Shown: positions 19,313 through 28,112, counted from the stretch's first letter. The stretch: 64,000 nt of DNA from Mycobacteroides immunogenum (GCF_001605725.1 NZ_CP011530.1:3596001-3660000), one strand, 5' to 3'. The notes: a model not told the origin generated them from the sequence alone. Translations and numbers: made by a program.

Positions 19313-20038
19313 ATGATCCAGGAGGTACTGTCGCCGACGCCCCGGCACCGAGATGAACTGGCCAAAGCGGCCTTTCACGCGGGCATGGTGTGGGCAGGAA
19401 TATTTGCCCTTGGCATCGGCTTGGGTGTGGTCGTCACCTCCCACGGCCTCCCCTGGTGGCTGGCGCCGATCATCTCCGGCATCCTGTTCGCGGGATCGGT
19501 GGAATTCATCTTGATCGGCATGCTGTCCGCCGGCGCCTCAGTTCCCGCGATCGCCGTGACCACATTCCTCGTCAACTCGCGTCATCTGTTCTACGGACTG
19601 TCGTTTCCTCTTGATCGCGTCCGCAGCCGACCCGGCAAGGCGTACAGCATGTTCGCTCTCTGCGACGAGGCGTATGCCTTGATCACCGCCGTGGACCCCG
19701 AAGACTTGAACACGCGCCGGATCCTGTGGACGCAGTGCGGCCTGCACCTTTCCTGGGTGGCGGGCGCAACGGTTGGCGCCCTTGCCGGAGCCTCATTCCT
19801 GAGCGGGCTCAAAGGACTTGATTTCGTGCTCATCGCGATGTTCTTGGTACTCACCATCGACACGTACCGTTCCCGCCCCGACTTCCGGGGCGCGGCGCTT
19901 GCCGTCTCGTCCGCCCTGGTGGCGCTGGCGCTCGTACCCGGCGCGTTGGTGCTCGTGGCGATGTGCGCCTACAGCATTGCCCTCATCGCGCGGCACTACC
20001 TGACCCGCGCCCGCCAGGGGCAGACCTCGCATGCCTGA
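19313..20038 (+). CDS. azlC: Branched-chain amino-acid exporter large subunit AzlC/BrnF
   Basis: A 241-residue membrane protein with several hydrophobic segments and the AzlC signature GILFAGSVEFILIGML; VNSRHLFYGLSF is also typical. The ATG at 19313 gives a start matching the family; an in-frame ATG at 19232 would overlap the lrp start codon. There is no clear ribosome site before 19313. AzlC pairs with AzlD to export branched-chain amino acids and methionine. It overlaps azlD by 8 bases and is divergent from the Lrp gene. Confidence 0.9.
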   Translation: MIQEVLSPTPRHRDELAKAAFHAGMVWAGIFALGIGLGVVVTSHGLPWWLAPIISGILFAGSVEFILIGMLSAGASVPAIAVTTFLVNSRHLFYGLSFPLDRVRSRPGKAYSMFALCDEAYALITAVDPEDLNTRRILWTQCGLHLSWVAGATVGALAGASFLSGLKGLDFVLIAMFLVLTIDTYRSRPDFRGAALAVSSALVALALVPGALVLVAMCAYSIALIARHYLTRARQGQTSHA

Positions 20039-20354
20039 ATTCGGCTACATCACGGCGGCTTTGGCCTCTGCGGTGGTAATCACGTTCGCATTGCGCGCGC
20101 TACCGTTCGCCGCGCGACACGCGATCAAGAACAACGAGCTGGCCGTCAATCTAGGTCGCTGGATGCCGGTCGGCGCCACCGCAATCCTCACGGTGTATTG
20201 CCTCTCGACAATCAACTTTACCGGTCCGGCGCACGGCGCCGGACCGGTCATCGGCGCGGCGGTGACCGTTGGCGTCCATCTGTGGAGGCGCAATGCGGTG
20301 CTGAGCATCGTCGTGGGCACCACGGCATGCCTGCTCATCACCAACGCGTTCTAG
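20031..20354 (+). CDS. azlD: Branched-chain amino-acid exporter small subunit AzlD/BrnE
   Basis: A 107-residue membrane protein with about four hydrophobic segments. ALPFAARHAIKNNELAVNLGRWMPVG is characteristic of AzlD. Its ATG lies inside the azlC end (8-base overlap), so the two subunits are translationally coupled. It ends with a 4-base convergent overlap with the thioesterase gene. It is the partner of AzlC in amino-acid export; the length and the end in ACLLITNAF are normal for the family. Confidence 0.9.
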   Translation: MPEFGYITAALASAVVITFALRALPFAARHAIKNNELAVNLGRWMPVGATAILTVYCLSTINFTGPAHGAGPVIGAAVTVGVHLWRRNAVLSIVVGTTACLLITNAF

Positions 20355-21205
20355 GCAGGTCGTGGGATCATCGCCAGTTGACGGCTCTGCACCACCACGT
20401 GACCCCCAGAGTCCACGATGAGGTGGTCTTCTTCGAACCAGGTGGGACCCAGGACTGTCGCGTGTGCCATGACCCGCAACCATCCTGGCGCGGGCCGCCG
20501 CCGCACGTACGTGGTGAGCTGTACGGTCGGAGCCCAGCCGAACATTCCGCGGTTCATCGTCACCGGCGCGCTGATATCACCGGCCATCAGCGCGAAAAGC
20601 AGCGAGGTGTCCGGATCGGACTCGTCTGTTTCAAAGGGACGCAACCACATCCGGTTGACCGGGGCACCCGTCTGCCCCTTCAGGAACAGCGCCGTATCGG
20701 GGTCTACCCGCAGATCGCAGCCCTGGGCCACGTGCACCACCTGTCCCATCGGATGATCGGCGGTCACCCGAATCGCTTCCGCGACAGGCTCTACCGGCAT
20801 GCCAGCCAGGGCGTGGGGTTCTTGATGGATCGGATCTGCGGCATCGAGCACGCCGAGGGTGACCGCCGCCGATACCGCGACCCGGCCCTCCTGCTCCAGC
20901 TGCACATCCACCTGGCATACCTGGGTACCCGTCTTGCGCACCGCCGTGATGAGTCGCACCTCCCCAGGGTCGGGAGCGCGCAGATAGTTGGCGCTTACCG
21001 CGACGGGTTGCAGTGCCACCGATGCTCCCATGTTCACCATGGTGCGCCGCGCCGCGGCCGCACATACCGCCATCATGCAGCCGCCGTGGACCTTCGGCCC
21101 GATGGTCCAGATGGGATCGATGACGGCGACATGGTTGCCCGACCCATCGTCATGTAGGGCCGTCAACGTGGCGAAAGGACTTTCGAGAGTGGTGATTTCG
21201 GTCAT
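20351..21205 (-). CDS. Acyl-CoA thioesterase-like hot-dog protein
   Basis: A 284-residue protein with two hot-dog halves, typical of the TesB-like thioesterase superfamily in actinobacteria. GPKVHGGCMMAVCAAAARRTM around 38-58 matches the helix region of the first half. The second of two closely spaced ATGs (21205) is chosen because the AAAGGA site is 6 bases before it, while the first ATG directly abuts that site. It starts 16 bases after the mmpL stop on the same strand, so it is probably the last gene of the mmpS-mmpL operon. It hydrolyses acyl-CoA; chain length is unknown. Confidence 0.82.
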   Translation of the reverse strand: MTEITTLESPFATLTALHDDGSGNHVAVIDPIWTIGPKVHGGCMMAVCAAAARRTMVNMGASVALQPVAVSANYLRAPDPGEVRLITAVRKTGTQVCQVDVQLEQEGRVAVSAAVTLGVLDAADPIHQEPHALAGMPVEPVAEAIRVTADHPMGQVVHVAQGCDLRVDPDTALFLKGQTGAPVNRMWLRPFETDESDPDTSLLFALMAGDISAPVTMNRGMFGWAPTVQLTTYVRRRPAPGWLRVMAHATVLGPTWFEEDHLIVDSGGHVVVQSRQLAMIPRPA

Positions 21206-21221
21206 GATCATTCCTTTCGAG

Positions 21222-24095
21222 TCATTGACCTACGAGCGCGGGCATGGGCGCGGTAACAGGATCGTGAGGAGCGGGCCTGCTCCTGACCTTCAGCGGCCAC
21301 CAGAACCACCGGCCGAGCAGCGCCGCGACGGACGGTGTGATCAGCGAGCGGACTACAAAGGTATCGAACAGCAGTCCGAGGCCGATGGTGGTGCCGATCT
21401 GCCCGACAGAGCGCAGGTCGCTGGCGATCATCGAGATCATCGTGAACGCGAAGACCATTCCCGCCGCGGTCACCACGCCGCCGGTGGCGCCCATGGCACG
21501 GATGAGTCCGGTCTTCAACCCGCCGCCGATCTCCTCCTTCATCCGGGAAACCACCAGCAAGTTGTAGTCGGATCCCACTGCCAGTAGCACGATCACAGAC
21601 ATCGCGATCACCAGCCACTGCAGCTCGATGCCCAAGATGTATTGCCAGATAAGGACAGAGAGACCGAATGAGGCGGCCAACGACAGCACCACGGTGCCCA
21701 CGATCACCAGAGAAGCAACAAAAGCCCGGGTGATCAACAACATCACGATGAAGATCAAGATGATCGCGGCGAGCGCCGCAATGAACAGGTCGTAATGCGC
21801 CCCTTCTTGTATGTCCTTGTAGGTGGCCGCGGTGCCACCCAAATAGAACTTCGCACTGGCCAGCGGAGTTCCCTTCACTGCTTCCTTGGCGGCTTCCAGC
21901 TCTGCGCTCACATGTGAAATACCTTCCAGCGTAGCTGGATCCACGTCGTGGGTGATGATGATGCGCGCGGCCTTCCCATCCGGCGAAAGCATCAGCTGCA
22001 TGCCACGCTGAAAGTCCGGACTGTTGAATGCCTCCGGGGGCAGATAGAACATGTCATCGTTCTTGGCGTCGTCGAATGTCTGTCCCATGACAGCGGATGT
22101 GTCAGTCAATTGCGTTATCTGGGTCAGCATCTCGCCGAAGGTGCTGTGCAGCGTCAGGATCAGGTCCCGCACCTCGGTAGAGATGGCGATCATCGGCGGT
22201 ATCTGCGCGGCGATCTGCGGCGTCAACACCCCGAGCTTGTCCATCTGGTCGGCCAGCGCCCGGGTGTTGTCCGACAACTTGTCGAATCCATCAAGCGCAC
22301 CGAATATCGATCGCATGGACCAGCACGCCGGGATGTCGAAACAGTGCTTTTCCCAATAGAAGTAGTTACGCAATGGCCTGAAGAAGTCATCGAAGTCCGC
22401 GATCTGGTCCCGAAGTTCGGACATGGTGGTTTGCATGTCACGCGTGGCACCCGCCGCACCGCGGGTGGTATCGGACAATTGAACCGTCAGATCATGGAGC
22501 CGCTCCATGATCGCGATAATGGACGTCAGGTGGTCGGCCATCTTCAGGGTGTCATCGAGTCGTGCCCGCATGAATTGCAAGTTTTCCCGCATGGATACGC
22601 CTTGCACGCTCATCTGAAATGGCACCGACCCGTGCTCCATCGGCGGCCCGAGCGGCCGGGTGATGCTCTGCACCCGGGCAATTCCCGGGACCCGGAAGAC
22701 GTTCTTGGCGATTCTGTCGAGTACCAGCATGTCTCGAGGGTTTCGCAAGTCGTGATCGGATTCGACCATGAGCATGTCGGGATTCATTCTGGCCGAGGTG
22801 AAATGTTCTTCGGCCGCCGCGTAACCCACATTGGCGGGGACATCGGCCGGTAGATAGTGACGGTTGTCGTAGTTGGTCCGATAGCCCGGCAGGGCGAGCA
22901 CACCCACAAGTGCCACTGCCGTGGCAGAGGCCAGAATGGGTAACGGCCACCGGACGATGGCCGCCCCGAGCTTGCGCCAACCCCGAGTCTTGTTTTCCCG
23001 CTTGGGGTCCAAGAGCCCAAACCTGCTGCTGACGACAAGCACCGCCGGCGCGAAGGACAGCGCCATGGCAAGAATGGCCACCATCCCCAGCGTGCAGGGA
23101 ATGGCCAGCGTGTTGAAGTAGTTCAGCCGGGTGAAATGCAAACACATCATCGCACCGGCAATCGTCAACCCAGAGCCGAGGATGACGTGGGTGACACTGG
23201 ATAGTGTTGTGTAGTAGGCGGTCTCTCGGTCCTCCCCCCCATTGCGCGCCTCGTGATAGCGGCCCACCAGGAAAATCCAGTAATCCGTACCGGCGGCGAT
23301 GGCCAGCGCGGTAAGGATGCTGACGACGAAGGTGGACAGTCCGAAGGCATGCACCGACCCGAGTACCGCGATGAGCCCGCGCGCCAGACTCATCTCGGTA
23401 AGAACCACAACCAATGCGATGACGGTAGAGACAACGGACCGATAGACCACCAAGAGCATGATCGCGATCACCACCAGGGTCACCAGCGTCATCTTGGTCA
23501 TGCTCTTGTCCCCGGCCTCGTTGGTATCGGCGACCAACGCCGCCTGACCGGTCACATGGGCCCTGATACCGGCGGGTGGATTCGATTCCTCAACGATGTG
23601 ACGCACGGCGTCAACAGATTCCACCCCCCGGGTAGAGCCCTGGTTTCCCGCCAGGTGCACCTGCACGTAAGCCGCCTTGCCGTCCTCGCTCTGAGAACCC
23701 GCAGAGGTGATCCGGTCACCCCAGAAGTCCTGCACGTGTTCGACATGCTCGGTGTCACGCTCGAGTCGCTGCACCAGTTCGCCGTAGTAACGGTGAGCCA
23801 TGTCGCCGAGCGGACCATCGCCCTCCAGCACGACCATCAACACGCTGTCAGAGCTGAATTCGCCGAACTTCTCGCCGATGTGTTTCATCGCGATCACCGA
23901 CGGCGCGTCTTGCGGCGACAGTGACACGGCGTTGTTCTTGCCGACAATCTCCAACTTCGGCACCAGCAGGTTTGTGGCTGCCGCTGCCGCCAACCAGAAC
24001 AGGATGACCGGCACGGACAGTATGCGCACCCACCGCGCATAGCGTGGCCTCCGCAGGTGCCCATGGGTGCCGCTCATGCCGCTTTGACCAGGCAT
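21222..24095 (-). CDS. MmpL-family RND lipid transporter
   Basis: A 957-residue inner-membrane RND-superfamily transporter of full length. The two proton-relay Asp-Tyr pairs of MmpL proteins are present: Asp271-Tyr272 in AAGTDYWIF and Asp843-Tyr844 in AVGSDYNLL. Two large extracytoplasmic regions are each followed by a bundle of hydrophobic segments. The start overlaps the end of mmpS by 22 bases. MmpL proteins move lipids, siderophores or drugs across the envelope with MmpS as accessory; the paired mmpS and a divergent TetR gene point to the MmpL4/MmpL5 type. Cargo cannot be read from the sequence. Confidence 0.95.
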   Translation of the reverse strand: MPGQSGMSGTHGHLRRPRYARWVRILSVPVILFWLAAAAATNLLVPKLEIVGKNNAVSLSPQDAPSVIAMKHIGEKFGEFSSDSVLMVVLEGDGPLGDMAHRYYGELVQRLERDTEHVEHVQDFWGDRITSAGSQSEDGKAAYVQVHLAGNQGSTRGVESVDAVRHIVEESNPPAGIRAHVTGQAALVADTNEAGDKSMTKMTLVTLVVIAIMLLVVYRSVVSTVIALVVVLTEMSLARGLIAVLGSVHAFGLSTFVVSILTALAIAAGTDYWIFLVGRYHEARNGGEDRETAYYTTLSSVTHVILGSGLTIAGAMMCLHFTRLNYFNTLAIPCTLGMVAILAMALSFAPAVLVVSSRFGLLDPKRENKTRGWRKLGAAIVRWPLPILASATAVALVGVLALPGYRTNYDNRHYLPADVPANVGYAAAEEHFTSARMNPDMLMVESDHDLRNPRDMLVLDRIAKNVFRVPGIARVQSITRPLGPPMEHGSVPFQMSVQGVSMRENLQFMRARLDDTLKMADHLTSIIAIMERLHDLTVQLSDTTRGAAGATRDMQTTMSELRDQIADFDDFFRPLRNYFYWEKHCFDIPACWSMRSIFGALDGFDKLSDNTRALADQMDKLGVLTPQIAAQIPPMIAISTEVRDLILTLHSTFGEMLTQITQLTDTSAVMGQTFDDAKNDDMFYLPPEAFNSPDFQRGMQLMLSPDGKAARIIITHDVDPATLEGISHVSAELEAAKEAVKGTPLASAKFYLGGTAATYKDIQEGAHYDLFIAALAAIILIFIVMLLITRAFVASLVIVGTVVLSLAASFGLSVLIWQYILGIELQWLVIAMSVIVLLAVGSDYNLLVVSRMKEEIGGGLKTGLIRAMGATGGVVTAAGMVFAFTMISMIASDLRSVGQIGTTIGLGLLFDTFVVRSLITPSVAALLGRWFWWPLKVRSRPAPHDPVTAPMPALVGQ

Positions 24096-24511
24096 GATGT
24101 CGACGCACCGTAACCACCAGCCATTTGTTCGTCACGCAGCTCACCGTTGACGGTAATGCGGCATCCCAGTGCCGAACCATCGCCCTGCGCAATGATGTTC
24201 GCGAAAACACTGGGAACGGTGGTGGTGAGCGTGCGCGTCCACGGCAATGCCGTGAAACGCGCCTCCCGAGACTCGGCACGCTCATCGATATAGCTGATCA
24301 GCCCCGAAGCATCGGCCGGGCCATAAATCTCGTAGGTCACGTACTTGGGGACAGTCGACACGATGTTCTCTCCGCGAACCTCGCCATTCACGCGTAGGCC
24401 GGACCCGAACTTGCCGTGGAAGCGGTGGATTACCAGCCCGCCGACCCCAGCTACCGCGACGATCACCAGCACAATCCACATTCGCCGCAGTGCGCTCAAT
24501 AGCCTCGTCAC
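24074..24511 (-). CDS. MmpS-family membrane accessory protein
   Basis: A 145-residue protein with one membrane segment at about residues 10-30 and an extracytoplasmic beta-sandwich domain (VTYEIYGPADASGLISYID; TLTTTVPSVFANIIAQGDG), the MmpS signature. A GTG start at 24511 is chosen because GGGAG lies 6 bases upstream; a TTG at 24541 would add 10 residues. It ends in CLVKAA. It overlaps the mmpL start by 22 bases, so the two proteins are made together and presumably form the complex seen for other MmpS-MmpL pairs. Confidence 0.93.
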   Translation of the reverse strand: MTRLLSALRRMWIVLVIVAVAGVGGLVIHRFHGKFGSGLRVNGEVRGENIVSTVPKYVTYEIYGPADASGLISYIDERAESREARFTALPWTRTLTTTVPSVFANIIAQGDGSALGCRITVNGELRDEQMAGGYGASTSCLVKAA

Positions 24512-24595
24512 AGCACGCTCCCGCAGCGGGGCTCTGCGCAAATCACACTGCGTCCATGCGCTTTTCGATCTTCAGCCGACACCATGAGGGTTGAC

Positions 24596-24622
24596 CTTAC
24601 GGGCATAAGCTTACAACTGTAA
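24596..24622. promoter_or_regulatory. Two adjacent inverted repeats in the mmpS/tetR promoter region
   Basis: CTTA at 24596-24599 pairs with TAAG at 24606-24609, and directly after it TTACA (24611-24615) pairs with TGTAA (24618-24622) with a 2-base spacer. Flanking TGACC (24592-24596) and GGTCA (24632-24636) are also inverted. The cluster lies in the 222-base interval between mmpS and the TetR gene and is the best candidate operator for mmpSL control. Confidence 0.5.
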
Positions 24623-24712
24623 AGTGGAGTAGGTCACGTTGCGTCTCGACGAGAAACAGGAGCGAAAACCGCCATGCGCGAACACCGTCGGGCCCACACG
24701 AACGAAGAAAGA

Positions 24713-24730
24713 TAACTTTACGGGTGTTAA
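24713..24730. promoter_or_regulatory. Inverted repeat just upstream of the TetR start
   Basis: TAAC at 24713-24716 pairs with GTTA at 24726-24729. The included TTACGGG (24718-24724) repeats the TTACGGG at 24598-24604 in the mmpS-proximal element. The site lies 4 bases before the TetR ATG, so binding there would autoregulate the TetR gene. Confidence 0.4.
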
Positions 24731-24733
24731 CAT

Positions 24734-25387
24734 ATGGATATGGTTCAGCAAGCCCGCCAGCGCAATTCGCGAGGTCAGGGTGCGCTCTTGCGTAACGAGA
24801 TCTTGTCCGCCGCCACTCGGGTCATCGACGACGCGCAGACAGAGGGCGAGGTCTCGCTGCGCAGCATTGCCCGCGCCGCCGGGATCGCCGCGCCCTCTGT
24901 CTACTCGCATTTCGATGACCGCGACGATGTTCTCGACGCGGTCGCCGAGTCGAGCTGGGCACAGGTGTGTGATGAGATCACCGCGCACAGCAGCACGGGC
25001 GACACTCCCCGCAATCGCCTCGTGCTGGGATGCCAGGCGTATGTGTCCTTCGCACAGCGATATCCGATGCGGTACGCCCTGATGACTCAGTCCGCTGGGA
25101 TCCCGGCGGCCGCCAGGCAAGCGCTTGAAATCGTGACTCGCGCCCTGCTCGCATGCCGTGCCGAGCAGGGACCGCAGGGCGCGGCATCAGGCAAGATCGC
25201 CGCGGCATTCTCGGTGGCGCTGCATGGCGTCGCCATGTTGCATCGCAGCGACACACCCACTCTCTGGCTCAGCGATTTCAGCACCGACGAGATCATCAGC
25301 AGCCTCGTTGATTCAGCGATCCTGCAGCAGGATCAGACCAGTTCGGCGGCACGCGGGCGCGCTGGCGCCAGGCCGAAGTCGACCTAG
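24734..25387 (+). CDS. TetR-family regulator, divergent from mmpSL
   Basis: A 217-residue TetR regulator with its helix-turn-helix in the N-terminal quarter (SLRSIARAAGIAAPSVYSHFDDRDDVLDAV) and a C-terminal ligand domain. It is transcribed away from mmpS across a 222-base interval with palindromic sites, the arrangement of known mycobacterial TetR repressors of mmpS-mmpL operons. I infer that it represses mmpS-mmpL-thioesterase and itself. It converges with the next TetR gene with a 4-base overlap. A second ATG two codons later is an equally good start. Confidence 0.9.
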   Translation: MDMVQQARQRNSRGQGALLRNEILSAATRVIDDAQTEGEVSLRSIARAAGIAAPSVYSHFDDRDDVLDAVAESSWAQVCDEITAHSSTGDTPRNRLVLGCQAYVSFAQRYPMRYALMTQSAGIPAAARQALEIVTRALLACRAEQGPQGAASGKIAAAFSVALHGVAMLHRSDTPTLWLSDFSTDEIISSLVDSAILQQDQTSSAARGRAGARPKST

Positions 25388-26073
25388 CTACCGCCCATTC
25401 CCCAGCTGCAGATCAGCGCGTGCGCGGCACTGACGCCCGCCCCCACGAACACCGACGTCAGCTCGGCCGCCATGGCCGAGTCTGCCCCGGTATCCAGCAC
25501 CGCCTTCATGTTGGCCGATACGGCCGCGGCCACCATGGACACACTCGTCATCGCGACAATTCCAGCGACCTCATCGAGCACCGGCAGCTGCGAGGCCATC
25601 TCAAGGAGGCCGATGCGAATCGTCTCATTGACGATCGACTGTCCGCCCCGCTGACTGTTAGGCCTGTTCGGGTCCAACAGCAATCGCAGTATGTACGGAT
25701 GTTCCGCAACATAGGCATAGATGGGCCCGATGCGTTTACGAATGAACGCGGTAGCGTCATCCGGGTCGTAGGGTGTGCTGTCCACTGCGGATTCCACTGC
25801 CGCCCAGACCCGCGCGTATTCACGATCGAAGAGTTGAGCCAACAGTGCGTCCTTGGTCCCAAAATGGGCATAAAGCGTCTGCTTGGTAGTGCCCGACCCC
25901 TGGGCGATCTGGCTCATCGTCACCGCCCGGAAACCCACCCTCGCGACCGTGGCCAGCGCCCCATCCAGCAGTTCATCTGCGGTATGCCGCCGTCCATGCT
26001 TCTTCGGATCAAATTTGGTAACAGATTTAACCAAATCAGCTTGACTCGACAGTCTGACTGTGCTGGACTCCAC
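25384..26073 (-). CDS. TetR-family transcriptional regulator
   Basis: A 229-residue TetR protein. The first 29 residues are a polar extension (KKHGRRHTADELLDGAL), followed by the DNA-binding domain VTMSQIAQGSGTTKQTLYAHFGTKDALLAQL. The C-terminal part fits the TetR_C family of AefR-like repressors. The start is a GTG at 26073; no strong ribosome site is visible, and an inverted repeat overlaps the start. No obvious target operon lies next to it on the divergent side: the gap to the LysR gene contains only an AT-rich stretch and a possible gene remnant. Confidence 0.88.
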   Translation of the reverse strand: MESSTVRLSSQADLVKSVTKFDPKKHGRRHTADELLDGALATVARVGFRAVTMSQIAQGSGTTKQTLYAHFGTKDALLAQLFDREYARVWAAVESAVDSTPYDPDDATAFIRKRIGPIYAYVAEHPYILRLLLDPNRPNSQRGGQSIVNETIRIGLLEMASQLPVLDEVAGIVAMTSVSMVAAAVSANMKAVLDTGADSAMAAELTSVFVGAGVSAAHALICSWGMGGS

Positions 26074-26076
26074 AGT
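26057..26076. promoter_or_regulatory. Inverted repeat over the TetR start codon
   Basis: ACTGTG at 26057-26062 and CACAGT at 26071-26076 form a 6-base inverted repeat with an 8-base spacer that covers the GTG start at 26073. This is a plausible autoregulatory operator, although six-base arms can occur by chance. Confidence 0.35.
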
Positions 26077-26249
26077 GTGACTATATGGTCCCCCTGTCCG
26101 AGCGCGAGGTGCATCGCGGCCGCCAGCTGAACCGGCGCCCGCGTCAAGAACAGCCCCAGCACCAAACCTAAAGCACCCAGACCGCCGGTGACCACCTCAT
26201 CGCTTGACGCTGCAATTAATTCATAATTGATTTGCTAAATTAATCTAAA

Positions 26250-27164
26250 TTAAGCCGATACAGGTGCAAATATAGAGCGCGCTGCGTAAATCAGATCATA
26301 TAACTCCGGATCTGTTTCCGGCAGATCGTTGCGCCAGACTAAACTGGTAACTAGCGTCGAATCCATATCACTTATTGGTCGGCATACTTTGTTGACCGGA
26401 CCGTACGCGTCGATACTATTGAACGCAGCCAGCGGCACAATCGTAAATGCGTCGCCGCGATTTATTCTATCTGCCGCCAATTCAGCGCCCGGCGGCTCAG
26501 CTCCGAGAGCTCCGGCGGCATCCAGCTTCAACTCGCTCTGCCGCCCGAACTCCGCACCCAAATCACCTTCAGGCCGTATGTAGAACATCCGGCGAAGCTC
26601 GCTCACCGAAACGGGGCGGTCAAGGCCGTACGCAGACCTGCACAGCACCGCACCCATTTCTTCCTGATAGATCACCTCGCTAAGCAGGCCTGCCGCCCCA
26701 ACGGGTGGCCTGATCAGCCCAAAGGCCAGCTCGCCGCGCCGAACCCCGGCAAGAATCTCACTGCTCAACAAGGGCACAGAAGCGAGAACCGTACCCGAAG
26801 CACGGACTTCCAGATCGATCAGCTTCTTACGCAGGTCCGGATGAAGCAACGGTGGGACCCCATAGAGGACAGACCGTGCGAGATTCCTCATCGGACGCTC
26901 TGCCGCGATCCTGGGGAGTTCATCGAAGAGCGAGAGAATATGACGGGCCACCGGAACCAGACGCGCGCCATCTCTGGTCAGCTCGACGCGGCGAGTATCG
27001 CGAATAAACAATCTCACTTGCAAGGCGTGCTCCATATCCCGAATTCTCCGGCTCAGCGGAGGGAGGGAAACACAGAGCGCCTTGGCAGCCTGAGTGAAGC
27101 TCAATCTCTCCGCGACGGCGACAAAGCACCGCAGGTCGTAGATATCTGGGCGACCATGGTTCAC
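26250..27164 (-). CDS. LysR-family transcriptional regulator in an AT-rich stretch
   Basis: A 304-residue LTTR. The N-terminal winged helix is clear (LRCFVAVAERLSFTQAAKALCVSLPPLSRRIRDME), followed by a periplasmic-binding-like effector domain. Base composition is much lower in GC than its neighbours, with many A/T third positions and AT runs at both ends (for example 26213-26256), suggesting recent acquisition. Its usual divergent target would be HdeD-like 27510, separated by 346 bases. No strong ribosome site is visible at the ATG. Effector and regulon are unknown. Confidence 0.9.
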   Translation of the reverse strand: MNHGRPDIYDLRCFVAVAERLSFTQAAKALCVSLPPLSRRIRDMEHALQVRLFIRDTRRVELTRDGARLVPVARHILSLFDELPRIAAERPMRNLARSVLYGVPPLLHPDLRKKLIDLEVRASGTVLASVPLLSSEILAGVRRGELAFGLIRPPVGAAGLLSEVIYQEEMGAVLCRSAYGLDRPVSVSELRRMFYIRPEGDLGAEFGRQSELKLDAAGALGAEPPGAELAADRINRGDAFTIVPLAAFNSIDAYGPVNKVCRPISDMDSTLVTSLVWRNDLPETDPELYDLIYAARSIFAPVSA

Positions 27165-27509
27165 CAGATAATGATATGGGAAGGTTAGCCGCGGTGCGCA
27201 TCATTCTCCCCCGGCCGATTCTTTCAGTTTTCGAAATACAGTGTTGCTGAATTAGAAATATCGGGCCGGAGAAAGTCTCAAGTGCGCGTGATAGTTTCAG
27301 CACCCGAGCTGATTAGCTGTGCGAAGTTGTTTAATCAATGAAACCCAGACAGGGAGGGCTAAGAGAACACACTCTCTATACCTGTTGTTCACCAAATAGC
27401 CACCGTTCCATCGCGGCAGTCACTATCGCCTGACGCCATAAAAATGGGCATTGAGATTCCCCAATTCCGGGGTACTTGAGTTCTGGACATATGAGAAGGG
27501 GTTAATACA
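27165..27509. other. Intergenic region between LysR and HdeD-like genes
   Basis: This 345-base, relatively AT-rich divergent interval has no convincing ORF. The last 20 bases hold the HdeD-gene ribosome site (AGAAGGGG at about 27491-27498). LysR target boxes (T-N11-A) can be drawn in several places, but none stands out. I see no transposon end or tRNA. Confidence 0.5.
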
Positions 27510-28112
27510 ATGACCGGTACCGCCACCGATATAGACGATTCGCCGCTCAAGCGCTTCGCAAAGAACGCATGGCTCTACGTTCTGGGGCTCGGAGTTGCCG
27601 CGATTGCTGCTGGCGCCATCATCTTGGCCTGGCCTGGGCAAACATTACTTGTGCTGGGAGTCTTTTTTGGACTCTATCTTCTGCTCAGCGGTCTGGTCGA
27701 AATCGTTCTCGCCTTCGCGCCGCATCTACGGGGCTGGACGCGGTTTGTCAGTGTCATCACGGGCGCACTGTCAATCGTCCTCGGTGTCATCTGCCTGCGT
27801 GATCAACTGGAGTCTGTTCTCCTTCTGGCCGTTTGGATTGGTGCGGGCTGGATCATCACCGGCATCGGCCGGGTGGTGGCCGGCTTCGCCAGCCGCGAGC
27901 CGGGCAGCGGCTGGTCTGTGCTCCTCGGCGTAGTGCTCGCCGCCGGCGGCATCGTGCTGATCGTCTACCCTGCCGACTCCATCGCAACGCTCGCACTCAT
28001 ATCCGGAATCTGGCTAATTGTTATCGGCATCGCACAGGTGATCGATGGCATTCAACTCAAGCGCCGCACCGGACAGGTCAGAGACTTCATCGAAAGCCAT
28101 TTCCAAGATTAA
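27510..28112 (+). CDS. HdeD/DUF308-family membrane protein
   Basis: A 200-residue protein with six hydrophobic segments in three repeated hairpins of the DUF308 type (GVAAIAAGAIILAWPGQTLLVLGVFFGLYLLLSGLV is the first). It begins after a polar stretch of about 20 residues and ends in a charged tail. HdeD in Escherichia coli contributes to acid resistance at high cell density; the actinobacterial relatives are uncharacterised. A good ribosome site (AGAAGGGG) precedes the ATG by about 11 bases. It lies between the LysR gene and the CoA-transferase gene, 64 bases before the latter. Confidence 0.85.
   Translation: MTGTATDIDDSPLKRFAKNAWLYVLGLGVAAIAAGAIILAWPGQTLLVLGVFFGLYLLLSGLVEIVLAFAPHLRGWTRFVSVITGALSIVLGVICLRDQLESVLLLAVWIGAGWIITGIGRVVAGFASREPGSGWSVLLGVVLAAGGIVLIVYPADSIATLALISGIWLIVIGIAQVIDGIQLKRRTGQVRDFIESHFQD

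Noticed and set aside
26010..26033. Palindrome TTTGGT / ACCAAA inside the TetR N-terminus
   Set aside because: It falls within coding sequence well after the start codon, and arms of this size are expected by chance in an AT-richer stretch.
27423..27641. Minus-strand 72-residue frame overlapping the HdeD start
   Set aside because: It has no ribosome site or family features and runs opposite the well-supported HdeD-like gene.
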